DNA of 64,000 bases from Lotus japonicus (taxonomy: Eukaryota; Streptophyta; Magnoliopsida; Fabales; Fabaceae): contig NC_080042.1 in the NCBI RefSeq assembly GCF_012489685.1, forward strand, positions 18,428,150 through 18,492,149. The letters run 5' to 3'. The translations under genes and the position numbers were made by a program. The notes below the pieces were generated by a model. That model was not told the DNA's origin. It did not search any database and worked only from the letters and a program-made list of their open reading frames with translations. This document shows positions 47,167 to 57,005 of the stretch, piece by piece. How positions within the stretch are numbered: position 1 is the stretch's first letter; the number at the start of each line of letters is the position of its first letter.

Positions 47167-49077
47167 ATGGCTGCCACCACCAGTGAAACTCAAAGAGATG
47201 GTTACAACGCAAAGCCTCCTATGTTCGATGGTCAAAGGTTCGAATATTGGAAAGATAGACTAGAAAGTTTCTTTCTGGGTTTCGATGCAGATCTCTGGGA
47301 TATTATTGTGGATGGCTATGAGCGTCCAGTTGATGCAGATGGCAAGAAGATCCCAAGGTCAGAGATGACTGCAGATCAAAAGAAGCTGTACTCACAACAT
47401 CACAAAGCAAGAGCAATTCTTCTAAGTGCTATTTCCTATGAAGAGTACCAGAAGATTACAGATCGTGAGTTTGCTAAAGGCATTTTTGAATCTCTGAAGA
47501 TGTCTCATGAAGGAAACAAGAAAGTCAAAGAATCAAAGGCATTGTCTTTGATCCAAAAGTATGAATCCTTCATCATGGAGCCAAATGAGTCCATTGAAGA
47601 AATGTTCTCCAGATTTCAATTGCTTGTAGCTGGCATACGACCTCTCAACAAGAGCTACACAACAAAAGATCATGTCATAAGGGTCATCAGGTGTCTTCCT
47701 GAAAGTTGGATGCCTTTGGTGACTTCAATAGAGCTCACGAGAGACGTTGAGAATATGAGTTTAGAAGAACTCATCAGCATTTTGAAATGCCATGAGCTGA
47801 AACGCTCAGAGATGCAAGATCTGAGGAAAAAATCCATAGCCTTGAAATCCAAATCTGAAAAGGCTAAGGTTGAGAAGTCAAAGGCTCTTCAAGCTGAAGA
47901 AGAAGAATCTGAAGAAGCATCAGAAGATTCTGATGAAGATGAGCTGACTCTGATCTCCAAGAGACTCAACCGCATCTGGAAGCACAGGCAGAGCAAGTTC
48001 AAAGGCTCTGGAAAGGCAAAAGGAAAGTATGAGTCCTCAGGCCAGAAGAAGTCTTCAATCAAGGAAGTCACATGTTTTGAGTGCAAAGAATCTGGGCACT
48101 ACAAAAGTGATTGTCCAAAGTTGAAGAAAGACAAGAAGCCAAAGAAGCACTTCAAGACGAAGAAGAGTCTGATGGTGACATTTGATGAATCAGAGTCAGA
48201 GGATGTTGACTCTGATGGTGAAGTCCAAGGACTCATGGCAATTGTCAAAGACAAGGAAGCAGAGTCAAAGGAAGCTGTTGACTCTGACTCAGAATCAGAA
48301 GGAGATCCTAACTCAGACGATGAAAATGAGGTATTTGCTTCTTTCTCTACCTCTGAACTGAAACATGCTTTGTCTGATATCATGGATAAGTATAACTCTT
48401 TATTGTCTAAGCATAAAAAGTTGAAAAAGAACTTATCTGCTGTCTCCAAGACTCCTTCTGAACATGAGAAAATTATTTCTTATTTGAAAAATGAAAATCA
48501 TGCTTTGGTAAATTCTAACTCTGTGCTTAAGAACCAGATTGCTAAGTTAGAAGAAATTGTTGCCTGTGATGCCTCTGATTGTAGAAATGAATCTAAGTAT
48601 GAAAAGTCCTTTCAAAGATTCCTAGCTAAAAGCGTGGATAGAAGCTTAATGGCTTCAATGATCTATGGCGTAAGCAGAAATGGAATGCATGGCATTGGCT
48701 ATTCTAAACCAATTAGAAATGAGCCTTCTGTGTCTAAAGCTAAATCCTTGTATGAATGCTTTGTTCCCTCTGGTACCATATTGCCTGATCCTGTACCTGC
48801 TAAAATTGCTAAAAACCCTCTTAAAAAGGGATCTTTCTCTATGACTAAATATCATGCAAATATTCCTTTAAAATATTATGTTGAGACACCCAAGGTGATC
48901 AGAACCTCTGGGGTAACTAACAAAAGAGGACCCAGAAAGTGGGTACCTAGGGATAAGATTATATATGTTGCAGATATCTTCAATAGGTCCATCGAAACTC
49001 CAACCATGGAACCTGGACAGTGGATGCAGGCAACACATGACGGGAGAAAGGCATATGTCCCAAGATCCAAAACTTGA
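47167..49077 (+). CDS. Sirevirus Gag, second copy (636 aa)
   Basis: Same protein as 33090-35000: copia gag/UBN2 region at residues 20-230, CCHC knuckle near residue 300, acidic Ser/Glu stretches around 245-260 and 340-390. ATG 47167 lies about 60 bases after the PBS in a good context (AACAATGG). The last 40 or so residues overlap the protease stub in another frame. This copy belongs to the insertion that is closed by matching TSDs. Confidence 0.9.
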   Translation: MAATTSETQRDGYNAKPPMFDGQRFEYWKDRLESFFLGFDADLWDIIVDGYERPVDADGKKIPRSEMTADQKKLYSQHHKARAILLSAISYEEYQKITDREFAKGIFESLKMSHEGNKKVKESKALSLIQKYESFIMEPNESIEEMFSRFQLLVAGIRPLNKSYTTKDHVIRVIRCLPESWMPLVTSIELTRDVENMSLEELISILKCHELKRSEMQDLRKKSIALKSKSEKAKVEKSKALQAEEEESEEASEDSDEDELTLISKRLNRIWKHRQSKFKGSGKAKGKYESSGQKKSSIKEVTCFECKESGHYKSDCPKLKKDKKPKKHFKTKKSLMVTFDESESEDVDSDGEVQGLMAIVKDKEAESKEAVDSDSESEGDPNSDDENEVFASFSTSELKHALSDIMDKYNSLLSKHKKLKKNLSAVSKTPSEHEKIISYLKNENHALVNSNSVLKNQIAKLEEIVACDASDCRNESKYEKSFQRFLAKSVDRSLMASMIYGVSRNGMHGIGYSKPIRNEPSVSKAKSLYECFVPSGTILPDPVPAKIAKNPLKKGSFSMTKYHANIPLKYYVETPKVIRTSGVTNKRGPRKWVPRDKIIYVADIFNRSIETPTMEPGQWMQATHDGRKAYVPRSKT

Positions 49078-49377
49078 ACCTGAAGGTGAAGTTGATCTTG
49101 GAGGTTTCAGTAGAGTAAGATTTGGTCAAGGAATCAATGGTTTTTGATAAGAACCCCTCTGTTGATATTTTGAAGAATCTATTCATGTTAGATTTGACGA
49201 TAAGCTTGACTCTGACCAGTCAAAGCTAGTTGAAAAGTTTGCAGATTTAAGCATTAATGTTTCTGACAAAGGCAAAGCTCCAGAGGAAGTTAAGCCAGAG
49301 GAAGATGAACAAGAGGAAGAAGCTGGTCCCTCTAACTCATAAACTCTGAAGAAGAGCAGAATCACTGCAGCTCACCC
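48965..49377 (+). pseudogene. Protease stub and integrase-tail linker, second copy
   Basis: Counterpart of 34888-35300. The DSG-type protease start is followed by loss of the rest of protease and of integrase. Copies agree, so the deletion is real and not an assembly error. Confidence 0.75.
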
Positions 49378-49384
49378 TAAGGAA

Positions 49385-51013
49385 TTGATTCTGGGCAACA
49401 AAGATGAACCAGTCAGAACCAGATCTGCCTTCAGACCCTCTGAAGAGATCTTGCTGAGTCTGAAAGGATTGGTGTCCTTAATTGAACCCAAATCCATAGA
49501 TGAAGCTCTTCAGGACAAGGAGTGGATTCTGGCCATGGAAGAAGAATTGAATCAATTTTCCAAGAACGATGTTTGGAGCTTAGTGAAGAAGCCTGAGAAT
49601 GTCCATGTTATTGGAACGAAATGGGTATTCAGAAACAAGCTAAATGAGAAAGGAGATGTAGTCAGAAACAAGGCAAGGCTAGTTGCTCAAGGCTATAGCC
49701 AGCAGGAAGGAATAGACTACACTGAAACATTTGCTCCGGTAGCAAGACTGGAGGCAATCAGACTGTTGATCTCCTTCTCAGTAAATCACAACATAGTTCT
49801 ACATCAGATGGACGTAAAGAGTGCCTTCCTAAATGGTTATATCTCAGAGGAAGTCTATGTTCATCAACCCCCAGGTTTTGAAGATGAAAAGAAACCAGAC
49901 CATGTGTTCAAATTGAAGAAATCACTCTACGGTCTGAAGCAAGCTCCCAGAGCATGGTATGAGAGACTTAGCTCATTCCTTCTGGAGAATGAGTTTGTAA
50001 GGGGTAAAGTAGATACAACTCTTTTTTGCTAGACTTATAAAGATGATATCTTAATTGTGCAAATTTATGTTGATGATATTATATTTGGTTCTGCTAATCA
50101 ATCTCTATGCAAAGAATTTTCTGAGATGATGCAGGCTGAATTTGAGATGAGTATGATGGGAGAATTAAAGTACTTTCTGGGAATACAAGTTGATCAAACA
50201 CCAGAAGGAACATATATCCATCAGAGCAAGTACACTAAAGAACTTCTGAAGAAGTTCAATATGCTGGAATCTACAGTGGCTAAGACTCCAATGCATCCTA
50301 CATGCATTTTGGAGAAAGAAGATAAAAGTGGTAAAGTATGTCAGAAGCTCTATCGTGGAATGATAGGTTCACTTCTATACTTAACTGCATCTAGGCCAGA
50401 CATATTATTTAGTGTTCACTTATGTGCTCGTTTCCAATCAGATCCAAGGGAAACCCACTTAACTGCTGTTAAGAGGATCCTAAGGTATCTGAAAGGCACC
50501 ACTAACCTTGGCTTGATGTATAAGAAAACATCAGAGTATAAGCTTTCAGGTTATTGTGATGCTGATTATGCTGGAGATAGAACAGAGAGAAAAAGCACTT
50601 CTGGAAATTGTCAATTTCTGGGAAGCAATCTAGTCTCATGGGCAAGCAAGAGGCAATCAACCATTGCACTATCAACTGCAGAGGCAGAATATATCTCAGC
50701 AGCAATATGCAGCACACAGATGCTCTGGATGAAACATCAGCTGGAGGATTATCAGATCCTTGAGAGCAATATCCCAATTTATTGTGATAACACTGCTGCA
50801 ATCTCGTTGAGCAAGAATCCTATCTTGCATTCAAGGGCAAAGCACATTGAGGTAAAGTATCACTTCATTAGAGATTATGTGCAGAAGGGCGTACTTCTTC
50901 TGAAGTTTGTTGATACTGACCATCAATGGGCAGATATCTTTACAAAGCCCTTAGCAGAGGATAGATTTAATTTTATTCTGAAAAATCTAAACATGGACTT
51001 TTGTCCAGAGTGA
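49385..51013 (+). pseudogene. Sirevirus reverse transcriptase-RNase H with an internal amber stop, second copy
   Basis: Counterpart of 35308-36936. Part 1 is 49385-50032 with TAG at 50030-50032; part 2, in the same frame, carries YVDD and RNase H and ends at 51013. The residues around the stop fit the family on both sides, so this is a point nonsense mutation in an otherwise well-kept enzyme. With no integrase either, new copies would need enzymes from a relative. Confidence 0.87.
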
Positions 51014-51456
51014 AGATGGATCAGAACCTCTGACTATGATACTTCTTGATCAGAAGATGTCTAGTCCAGAAGGTAACTCAATCAGAGTGTGTGTGCCCAC
51101 TGGTACTGACTCTGAAGCTGAGACAACAACACGTGTATCAGAATTTCTGATGCATAATTCCTTGTGCCCGTGTGACAGTCTGTTATGATTGCGTGTTGAT
51201 ATGCTTATCTCCTGCGTGTGATTGTGTATTTTACTGTTACTATCTATCTTTAATTTTCAACCGTTGATCTTAAAGTGCTTTTTGAATCAACAACGGTTAT
51301 TTGATAAAACCCACTATACAGACACGTTCTCGTTCACTTCCGGTTTTCACTCTCGCACTCTCTGCTTTTCAAAACCGCCTCTTTCTTGATTTCTCTCTCG
51401 ATCTCTCTTAATCTTTCAAACTTCATCTTCTACCTCAAACCTTCAACCTCTTCAAG

Positions 51457-54306
51457 ATGGTGAGACAAACCAGAAGATCTACTGCAGATGCACCTCAGTT
51501 CCCTCACATGGTAGTCGGTTTGGCAACGGGTCAAAGGGGCTCTGAGAACCCGGCACAAGAACAAGTTCAAGCTCAAGAGCAGTTTGTTCCAATTGCAGAA
51601 CGGGGCTGTGCCGTTCACTGTGTTTATCCTCCTGAGGAACTCCAAGTTCTGGCAGAATGGAGATTCAACCTCGACAACTTGGCTGCAAATGGGTTTGATC
51701 TTCGTCCTGAAGTCCAAGCTCAAGGTTGGGGAAACTACTTCAATCGACTTCGAGGACCGGTGTATGAGAAACTGGTAAAGGAATTCTGGAAGCACGCAGA
51801 CTGCGATGATACTCTAGTGGTATCTCATATTCTTGGCAGGAAGATCATCATCACGGAGAAGTCATTCGTGAATCTGCTAGGTGCAGAAACTGCTTATGGG
51901 TATCGGTTCCAACTGACGGAATCGAAGCTGAAACCCAGCACCAAGGACATAGTCAATCAGGCTCTGTACACCACCTTCAAACCGGGCAAGACGAGTTACA
52001 AAGTGATGGATCTTCACCCCAAACTCAGGATTTGGCACAAGATCCTGCTCAACTGCATCAATCAGAGACCGAAGGGCAGTTCCCCAGACTACATCAACTT
52101 CAACCAGAAGGCGATGTTATTTTTCATCCAAAATCAGGAGAAGATCTGCCTTCCCTACTTCCTGTTCTCTTACTTGAAGGAATGCATCCGGAAGTCTCGC
52201 ACCACCGCCTCCATCAAGTCTGCAATCAAATATATCCCTTTTGGGAGGCTGCTCTCAGACTTTCTAATTGAAAGCAACTTGGTGCAAGATTTGATCAATG
52301 CTGGTTGCACAGAGGATTTGAGCACAATTGTCAGTGATGTCTTCACTGCAAATTCTCTGAAGAAGATGGGTTTGGTCCAGAAGAAGATTGCTCCTGCTCA
52401 TGAAGACACATCTTCTGAGATCAGAGGAAGAAGAATGCCTCTGAATGAATACCCTCTGTGGACTCAAGCCGACAATCCTGACGCCATCAGATGCTATGTT
52501 GAAGATCTAAGGGCTCAAGGATTCGAAATTGACCTTGATGATTTCGTCAGCAGACTGCCACCAGCCCCAGAGTTTCCTTCTCCTCCCAAGAAGAAAGCTC
52601 AGAGGAAGATGGTTCTGGACGAATCTTCTGAGGACTCTGATGTCCCTCTGGTCAAGAAGACAAAGAGAAAGTCTGATGATGATGATGGTGATGATAGTGA
52701 GGATAGTCCTCCTAAGAAGAAGCAGAAGAAGGTCAGAATCGTGGTGAAGCCTACTCGGGTGGAACCAGCTGCTACAATGGTCAGAAGGACTGAAGCTCCT
52801 GCCAGAGTGACTCGATCATCAGCACATTCAAGTAAGCCTGCACTTGCTTCTGATGATGATTTGAATTTATTTGATGCACTTCCTATTTCTGCCTTGCTTC
52901 AACACTCCTCAAATCCCCTCACTCCTATTCCTGAATCCCAACCAGCCGCACAAACCACCTCTCCACCACATTCCCCACGATCCTCCTTCTTTCAACCTTC
53001 TCCTACTGAAGCACCTCTCTGGAATCTGCTTCAGAACCCAACCTCTAGGTCAGAAGATCCAACCTCTCTCCTTACCATTCCGTACGACCCATTATCTTCT
53101 GAACCAATCATCCATGACCAACCCGAGCCCAACCAAACAGAACCACAACCCAGAACGTCTGATCACTCTGCTCCCAGAGCATCAGCACGTCCTGCTGCTA
53201 GAACCACGGATACAGACTCTTCAACAGCCTTTACACCTGTATCCTTTCCAATCAATGTTGTTGATTCTTCTCCCTCCAATAACTCTGAATCAATTAGAAA
53301 ATTCATGGAGGTTAGAAAAGAGAAGGTGTCTGCCTTGGAAGAGTATTACCTTACCTGTCCAAGCCCTAGGAGATATCCTGGCCCTAGACCTGAACGTCTA
53401 GTTGACCCAGATGAACCTATCTTGGCCAATCCTATCCAAGAGGCAGACCCCTTAGTTCAACAAGCTCACCCTGTCCCTGACCAACATGAGCCTATTCAAC
53501 CAGACCCTGAACCCGAACAATCAGTGTCTAACCAATCCTCGGTTAGATCACCTCACCCTCTGGTTGAAACTTCAGACCCTCACCGTGGAACCTCTGAACC
53601 CAATGCTCCCATGATTAACATTGGTTCTCCACAAGGTGCCTCTGAAGCCCATAGCAGCAATCACCCAGCCTCTCCTGAACCCAACCTCTCCATAATTCCC
53701 TATACTCACCTTCAACCCACATCTCTCTCTGAGTGCATCAATATCTTCTATCATGAAGCCTCCTTGAGGCTCCGCAATGTGCACGGTCAGACTGATCTCA
53801 GTGAGAATGCTGAAAATGTGGCTGATGAGTGGAACAATCTGAGCACTTGGCTAGTGGCTCAAGTTCCGCTTATGATGCAGCTCCTGCATGTAGAGGGCAG
53901 TCAGAGCATTGAGGCTGCAAAGCAAAGGTTTGCTAGAAGGGTGGCTCTTCATGAACTAGAACAGCGAAATAAGCTTCTTGAAGCTATTGAAGAAGCCAAG
54001 AGAAAGAAAGAACAAGCAGAAGAAGCTGCACGTCAAGCAGCAGCTCAGGCTGAACAAGCCAGACTTGAGGCAGAGCGTCTTGAAGCTGAGGCTGAGGCTG
54101 AGCGACTTGCACCAGTTATGTTTACTCCTGCTGCTTCTGCTTCCATTCCAGATCCTCAAGCTGCTCAGAATGTTCCTTCCCGCTCTACTCAGACAAGCTC
54201 ATCCAGACTCGACATCATGGAACAACGTCTTGACACTCATGAATCCATGCTGATTGAGATGAAGCAAATGATGATGGAACTTCTGCGACGCTCTGACAAA
54301 CCTTAG
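51457..54306 (+). CDS. Sirevirus third ORF (949 aa, historically called env-like)
   Basis: An intact ORF between pol and the 3' LTR, the position of the env-like ORF of SIRE-type elements. Residues 1-330 are a globular region (VYPPEELQVLAEWRFN, WGNYFNRLRGPVYEKLVKEFW, LGRKIIITEKSFVNLLGAE) of the kind often annotated as a putative plant transposon protein in legumes. Around 395-435 is an acidic/basic block (VKKTKRKSDDDD, PPKKKQKKVR) that looks like a nuclear signal. Residues 480-790 are Pro/Ser/Asn-rich. Residues about 830-890 form a long Ala/Glu/Lys/Arg coiled coil, and a shorter helix ends the protein. I see no signal peptide or membrane segment, so an envelope role is not supported. Function unknown. 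A C/T-rich leader precedes it. Confidence 0.82.
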   Translation: MVRQTRRSTADAPQFPHMVVGLATGQRGSENPAQEQVQAQEQFVPIAERGCAVHCVYPPEELQVLAEWRFNLDNLAANGFDLRPEVQAQGWGNYFNRLRGPVYEKLVKEFWKHADCDDTLVVSHILGRKIIITEKSFVNLLGAETAYGYRFQLTESKLKPSTKDIVNQALYTTFKPGKTSYKVMDLHPKLRIWHKILLNCINQRPKGSSPDYINFNQKAMLFFIQNQEKICLPYFLFSYLKECIRKSRTTASIKSAIKYIPFGRLLSDFLIESNLVQDLINAGCTEDLSTIVSDVFTANSLKKMGLVQKKIAPAHEDTSSEIRGRRMPLNEYPLWTQADNPDAIRCYVEDLRAQGFEIDLDDFVSRLPPAPEFPSPPKKKAQRKMVLDESSEDSDVPLVKKTKRKSDDDDGDDSEDSPPKKKQKKVRIVVKPTRVEPAATMVRRTEAPARVTRSSAHSSKPALASDDDLNLFDALPISALLQHSSNPLTPIPESQPAAQTTSPPHSPRSSFFQPSPTEAPLWNLLQNPTSRSEDPTSLLTIPYDPLSSEPIIHDQPEPNQTEPQPRTSDHSAPRASARPAARTTDTDSSTAFTPVSFPINVVDSSPSNNSESIRKFMEVRKEKVSALEEYYLTCPSPRRYPGPRPERLVDPDEPILANPIQEADPLVQQAHPVPDQHEPIQPDPEPEQSVSNQSSVRSPHPLVETSDPHRGTSEPNAPMINIGSPQGASEAHSSNHPASPEPNLSIIPYTHLQPTSLSECINIFYHEASLRLRNVHGQTDLSENAENVADEWNNLSTWLVAQVPLMMQLLHVEGSQSIEAAKQRFARRVALHELEQRNKLLEAIEEAKRKKEQAEEAARQAAAQAEQARLEAERLEAEAEAERLAPVMFTPAASASIPDPQAAQNVPSRSTQTSSSRLDIMEQRLDTHESMLIEMKQMMMELLRRSDKP

Positions 54307-54417
54307 TTTTAGGATCTCTTCTTTTTCTTCTTTCGTTAACCTTGTTTTCCTTTTGTTAAACTCTGTTTCTTTTTTATTTACTTATTTTAATTTGTTCGTT
54401 TGTGATTCTATATGCAT

Positions 54418-54438
54418 ATATATATATATATATATATC
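54418..54438. repeat. (AT)n microsatellite
   Basis: TA/AT run downstream of the third ORF. Its counterpart is near 40338-40360. Confidence 0.85.
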
Positions 54439-54519
54439 TTTGTGTCACATATGCTTGCTAAACTCGTTTTATTCATAACTTGTTTTGTGTTTACATCATA
54501 TTTCTTTACATCATATAAT

Positions 54520-54912
54520 CTAGAATGGAGGATCTCTCCTCATTCTTCTGCACTCCTGGCGCTGCTCTGACCTATCCTTCTCCAGACGATCCAGTCCATG
54601 CTGGATGATGTTGAGCCTAACATTTAGCTCATCCCTCTCCAGAATCTCTTCTGAAGTCCTGAGCTTCTCTTCCAAACACTCTTTCTCTTCCAGCAGCTTG
54701 AGTTCAAGCCGGCTGAGTTCTTGCACCTCCTCCACGAAGGCAAGAAATTCCTTCAGGTCTCTCTCCAACTCTGGACGCAGGTCCTCTTCCAGCAGTGTCC
54801 GTGTCAGCTCCGCGATGGTGGTTGCACCCTCTGGATGCCTGATGTTCAGGAACAAGTCCTCTTCAAAGGCCTTCTTCCTCAGCTCTTCTAGTGCTACGTT
54901 GTATGATTCCAT
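54520..54912 (-). CDS. Antisense coiled-coil ORF inside the Sirevirus (130 aa)
   Basis: A minus-strand ORF convergent with the third ORF, between it and the 3' LTR. ATG at 54912. The product is almost entirely charged helix (EELRKKAFEEDLF, ELERDLKEFLAFVEEVQELS, LEEKECLEEKLRTSEEIL, QHGLDRLEKDRSEQR), so a coiled coil is likely. No known family recognised. A TATA box (TATATAAAG) lies 53 bases upstream of the ATG on the same strand, and codon pattern and composition look genuine, so it is more than a chance shadow: there is no sense ORF over it. The extra antisense ORFs known in some plant LTR elements are the nearest precedent. Confidence 0.65.
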   Translation of the reverse strand: MESYNVALEELRKKAFEEDLFLNIRHPEGATTIAELTRTLLEEDLRPELERDLKEFLAFVEEVQELSRLELKLLEEKECLEEKLRTSEEILERDELNVRLNIIQHGLDRLEKDRSEQRQECRRMRRDPPF

Positions 54913-54964
54913 TCTTTTTTACTGAAAATTATTCGAGGTGTGAAGCTTACCTTTCTCTCCAACG

Positions 54965-54973
54965 CTTTATATA
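54965..54973 (-). promoter_or_regulatory. TATA box for the antisense ORF
   Basis: The minus strand reads CTATATAAAGCG. A start about 30 bases on would leave a short leader of about 20-25 bases before ATG 54912. It is conserved in the first copy at 40884-40892. Confidence 0.55.
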
Positions 54974-55162
54974 GGCTTCACTTTCTCTCTGCAAGTTAAT
55001 GCTCCTACAGTTTCTCGAGGTTAAGTTCTTGGTAACTGACCCTTCTATTTACTCACTTGACCGGTGGTAAACGTTCATCCCTTGCATTAACTCTTCTATT
55101 TATTTTCGCCTAACTCTGATTCTTACATCGTTTTCATTTTCTTTTAAACTTAGACCTTCTCT

Positions 55163-55717
55163 AAGGGGGAGTACCTTGTACTTCAAGCTAAGTTTTTCAC
55201 ACCCCAAGCTTTTTGCTTATGACAAAAAAGGGGAGTAAACCCAGTTTTTGATGTGTAAGATGTGTTAGTGTGACTTATTTTTCATTTGGAGACTTTAAGA
55301 GTTCCACCTTCATGACCATAGATGTGTCACTGGGCAAATACAAGGAATACATTTCACTTCTTCTGAAGTGATTCTAAGTTGACTCTGATACCCAAGACTC
55401 TGATACCTTGTCCATGACTCTGATCACTTATGCGCTCTGATTATTCGTTTTTCATCTATGTCATAAGCTTTTCACTCTGAACTCTTATATTTTTTAGCTC
55501 AGAATCTAGACTTTACTAACGTTTTCATCAAGTATTAGATTCAGGGGGAGCTAAGCTCAGAATCAAGCAGTGACTTGAATTCAGAATGAGCAAGATAAAC
55601 TATTCACATCAGGATAAGTCTTATTCTATATCTCTAAACTCTGAGTGAATTCAGTTTAATGTTTAAGAATTGTTCATCAAAAAATCTTAGATTTGTCATC
55701 ATCAAAAAGGGGGAGAT
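55163..55717 (+). other. Iterated polypurine tracts before the 3' LTR
   Basis: Four G-rich tracts: AAGGGGGAG (55163-55171), AAAAAAGGGGAG (55224-55235), CAGGGGGAG (55542-55550) and AAAAAGGGGGAGAT (55704-55717), the last directly next to the LTR. Repeated PPT-like motifs upstream of the 3' LTR are a known hallmark of Sireviruses and support the lineage call. Between them is A/T-rich sequence with CTCTGA words and no gene. First copy: 41079-41634. Confidence 0.75.
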
Positions 55718-57000
55718 TGTAAGATCAAGTTTTGATCTAGTAGTACAACTCTATGTTTTGATGATTACAAGTTAACCTTTTGATATGAACAATTGTGGTA
55801 CTCTAACGTGTTTTTCTGAGTGTGCTATTTACAGGCTCTGACCTCAACTCAATCTCACACAAATCAGAAGCACTGTGTATAAAGGGTAACCCAAGCAACG
55901 CTTTCGCATTCACCATGTTCAGTATGAACAGTGGAAAAGCTTCAGAAGTTCTGAAGCTATACAAACTCTGATGTGGACTCAGTCGCTAGAAGCTCTGAAG
56001 ATCCAGAAGTTCTGATAACCAAGAAACACTGAAGGTTCAGATGTTCTGATGGTGTAGAAGACTCTGAAGATCCAGAAGCTGAATAGTGGAAACTCTGAAG
56101 TCCAGAAGCAAGAAACTCTGAAGGCCATGTTCTTCCCTCTGAGTTCAGAATCAGAAGATACAATGGTCAGAGGATCTGTGCTTTCCCTCTGACTCTGATC
56201 AACCGGCTTCACAAGTTCCAATATGAAGTATTCCCCTGATCAGAAGTCTCCTAGGTTAAAAGGTCAAGTCGCTATCCAAGTACAAAAGCAAGTGTACCTT
56301 CCTGACGACCTACCTAACGTTCTCAGCCACAGCAGAAGCTGGATTTTCCAGAACTGCCCTCCAACGGTAGCATTTCCCATGCAACGCTCAACCCTAATCC
56401 TTGGAGTATATATAGAGGCTGAAGATTGAAAGAAGTGGCTAAGAAACTAAGAAGAAATATACACACGCGCAAGACATATTCAAAATATTCTAAGCTTTCT
56501 TTCATCTGAAATTCATTGAGTTTACAATTAGCTTTTTAGAAGCAAATCTCTTGTAAACAATTCTTTGATAAACAGTTTGTTTAGTTCCTTTAGGAGATCA
56601 AGGTTGATCGGATCCTAGAGAAGACTAAGAGAGTGAATCTTAGTGGTGATTCCTTTAGGAGATCAAGGTTGATCGGATCCTAGAGAAGACTAAGAGAGTG
56701 AATCTTAGTGTGAGCTAAGTCAGTGTAATTGTTAGTCACTTGTAGGTTTCAAGTGCAGTTGTAACTCTTACCTGATTAGTGGATTGCCTTCATTCTAAGA
56801 AGGAAGAAATCACCTTAACGGGTGGACTGGAGTAGCTTGAGTGATTTATCAAGTGAACCAGGATAAAATCCTTGTGTGCTTTTCTATCTCTTATCTTTAG
56901 CACTAAAGTTCTCGAAAGATTTGTCTAAATCTTTAAGGTGGAAGTTTTGTTCTGAAAACGTTATTCAAACCCCCCCTTTCTACCGTTTTTCATACCTTCA
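55718..57000 (+). mobile_element. Sirevirus 3' LTR, second copy (1283 bp)
   Basis: Same length as the 5' LTR (45812-47094) and nearly identical, with two 62-base units. It is followed at 57001-57005 by CAAGC, which matches 45807-45811. This closes a complete 11,189-bp insertion. Confidence 0.93.
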
Positions 57001-57005
57001 CAAGC
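57001..57005. other. 5-bp target-site duplication CAAGC, right partner
   Basis: Same as 45807-45811. Typical length for copia integration. Confidence 0.9.
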
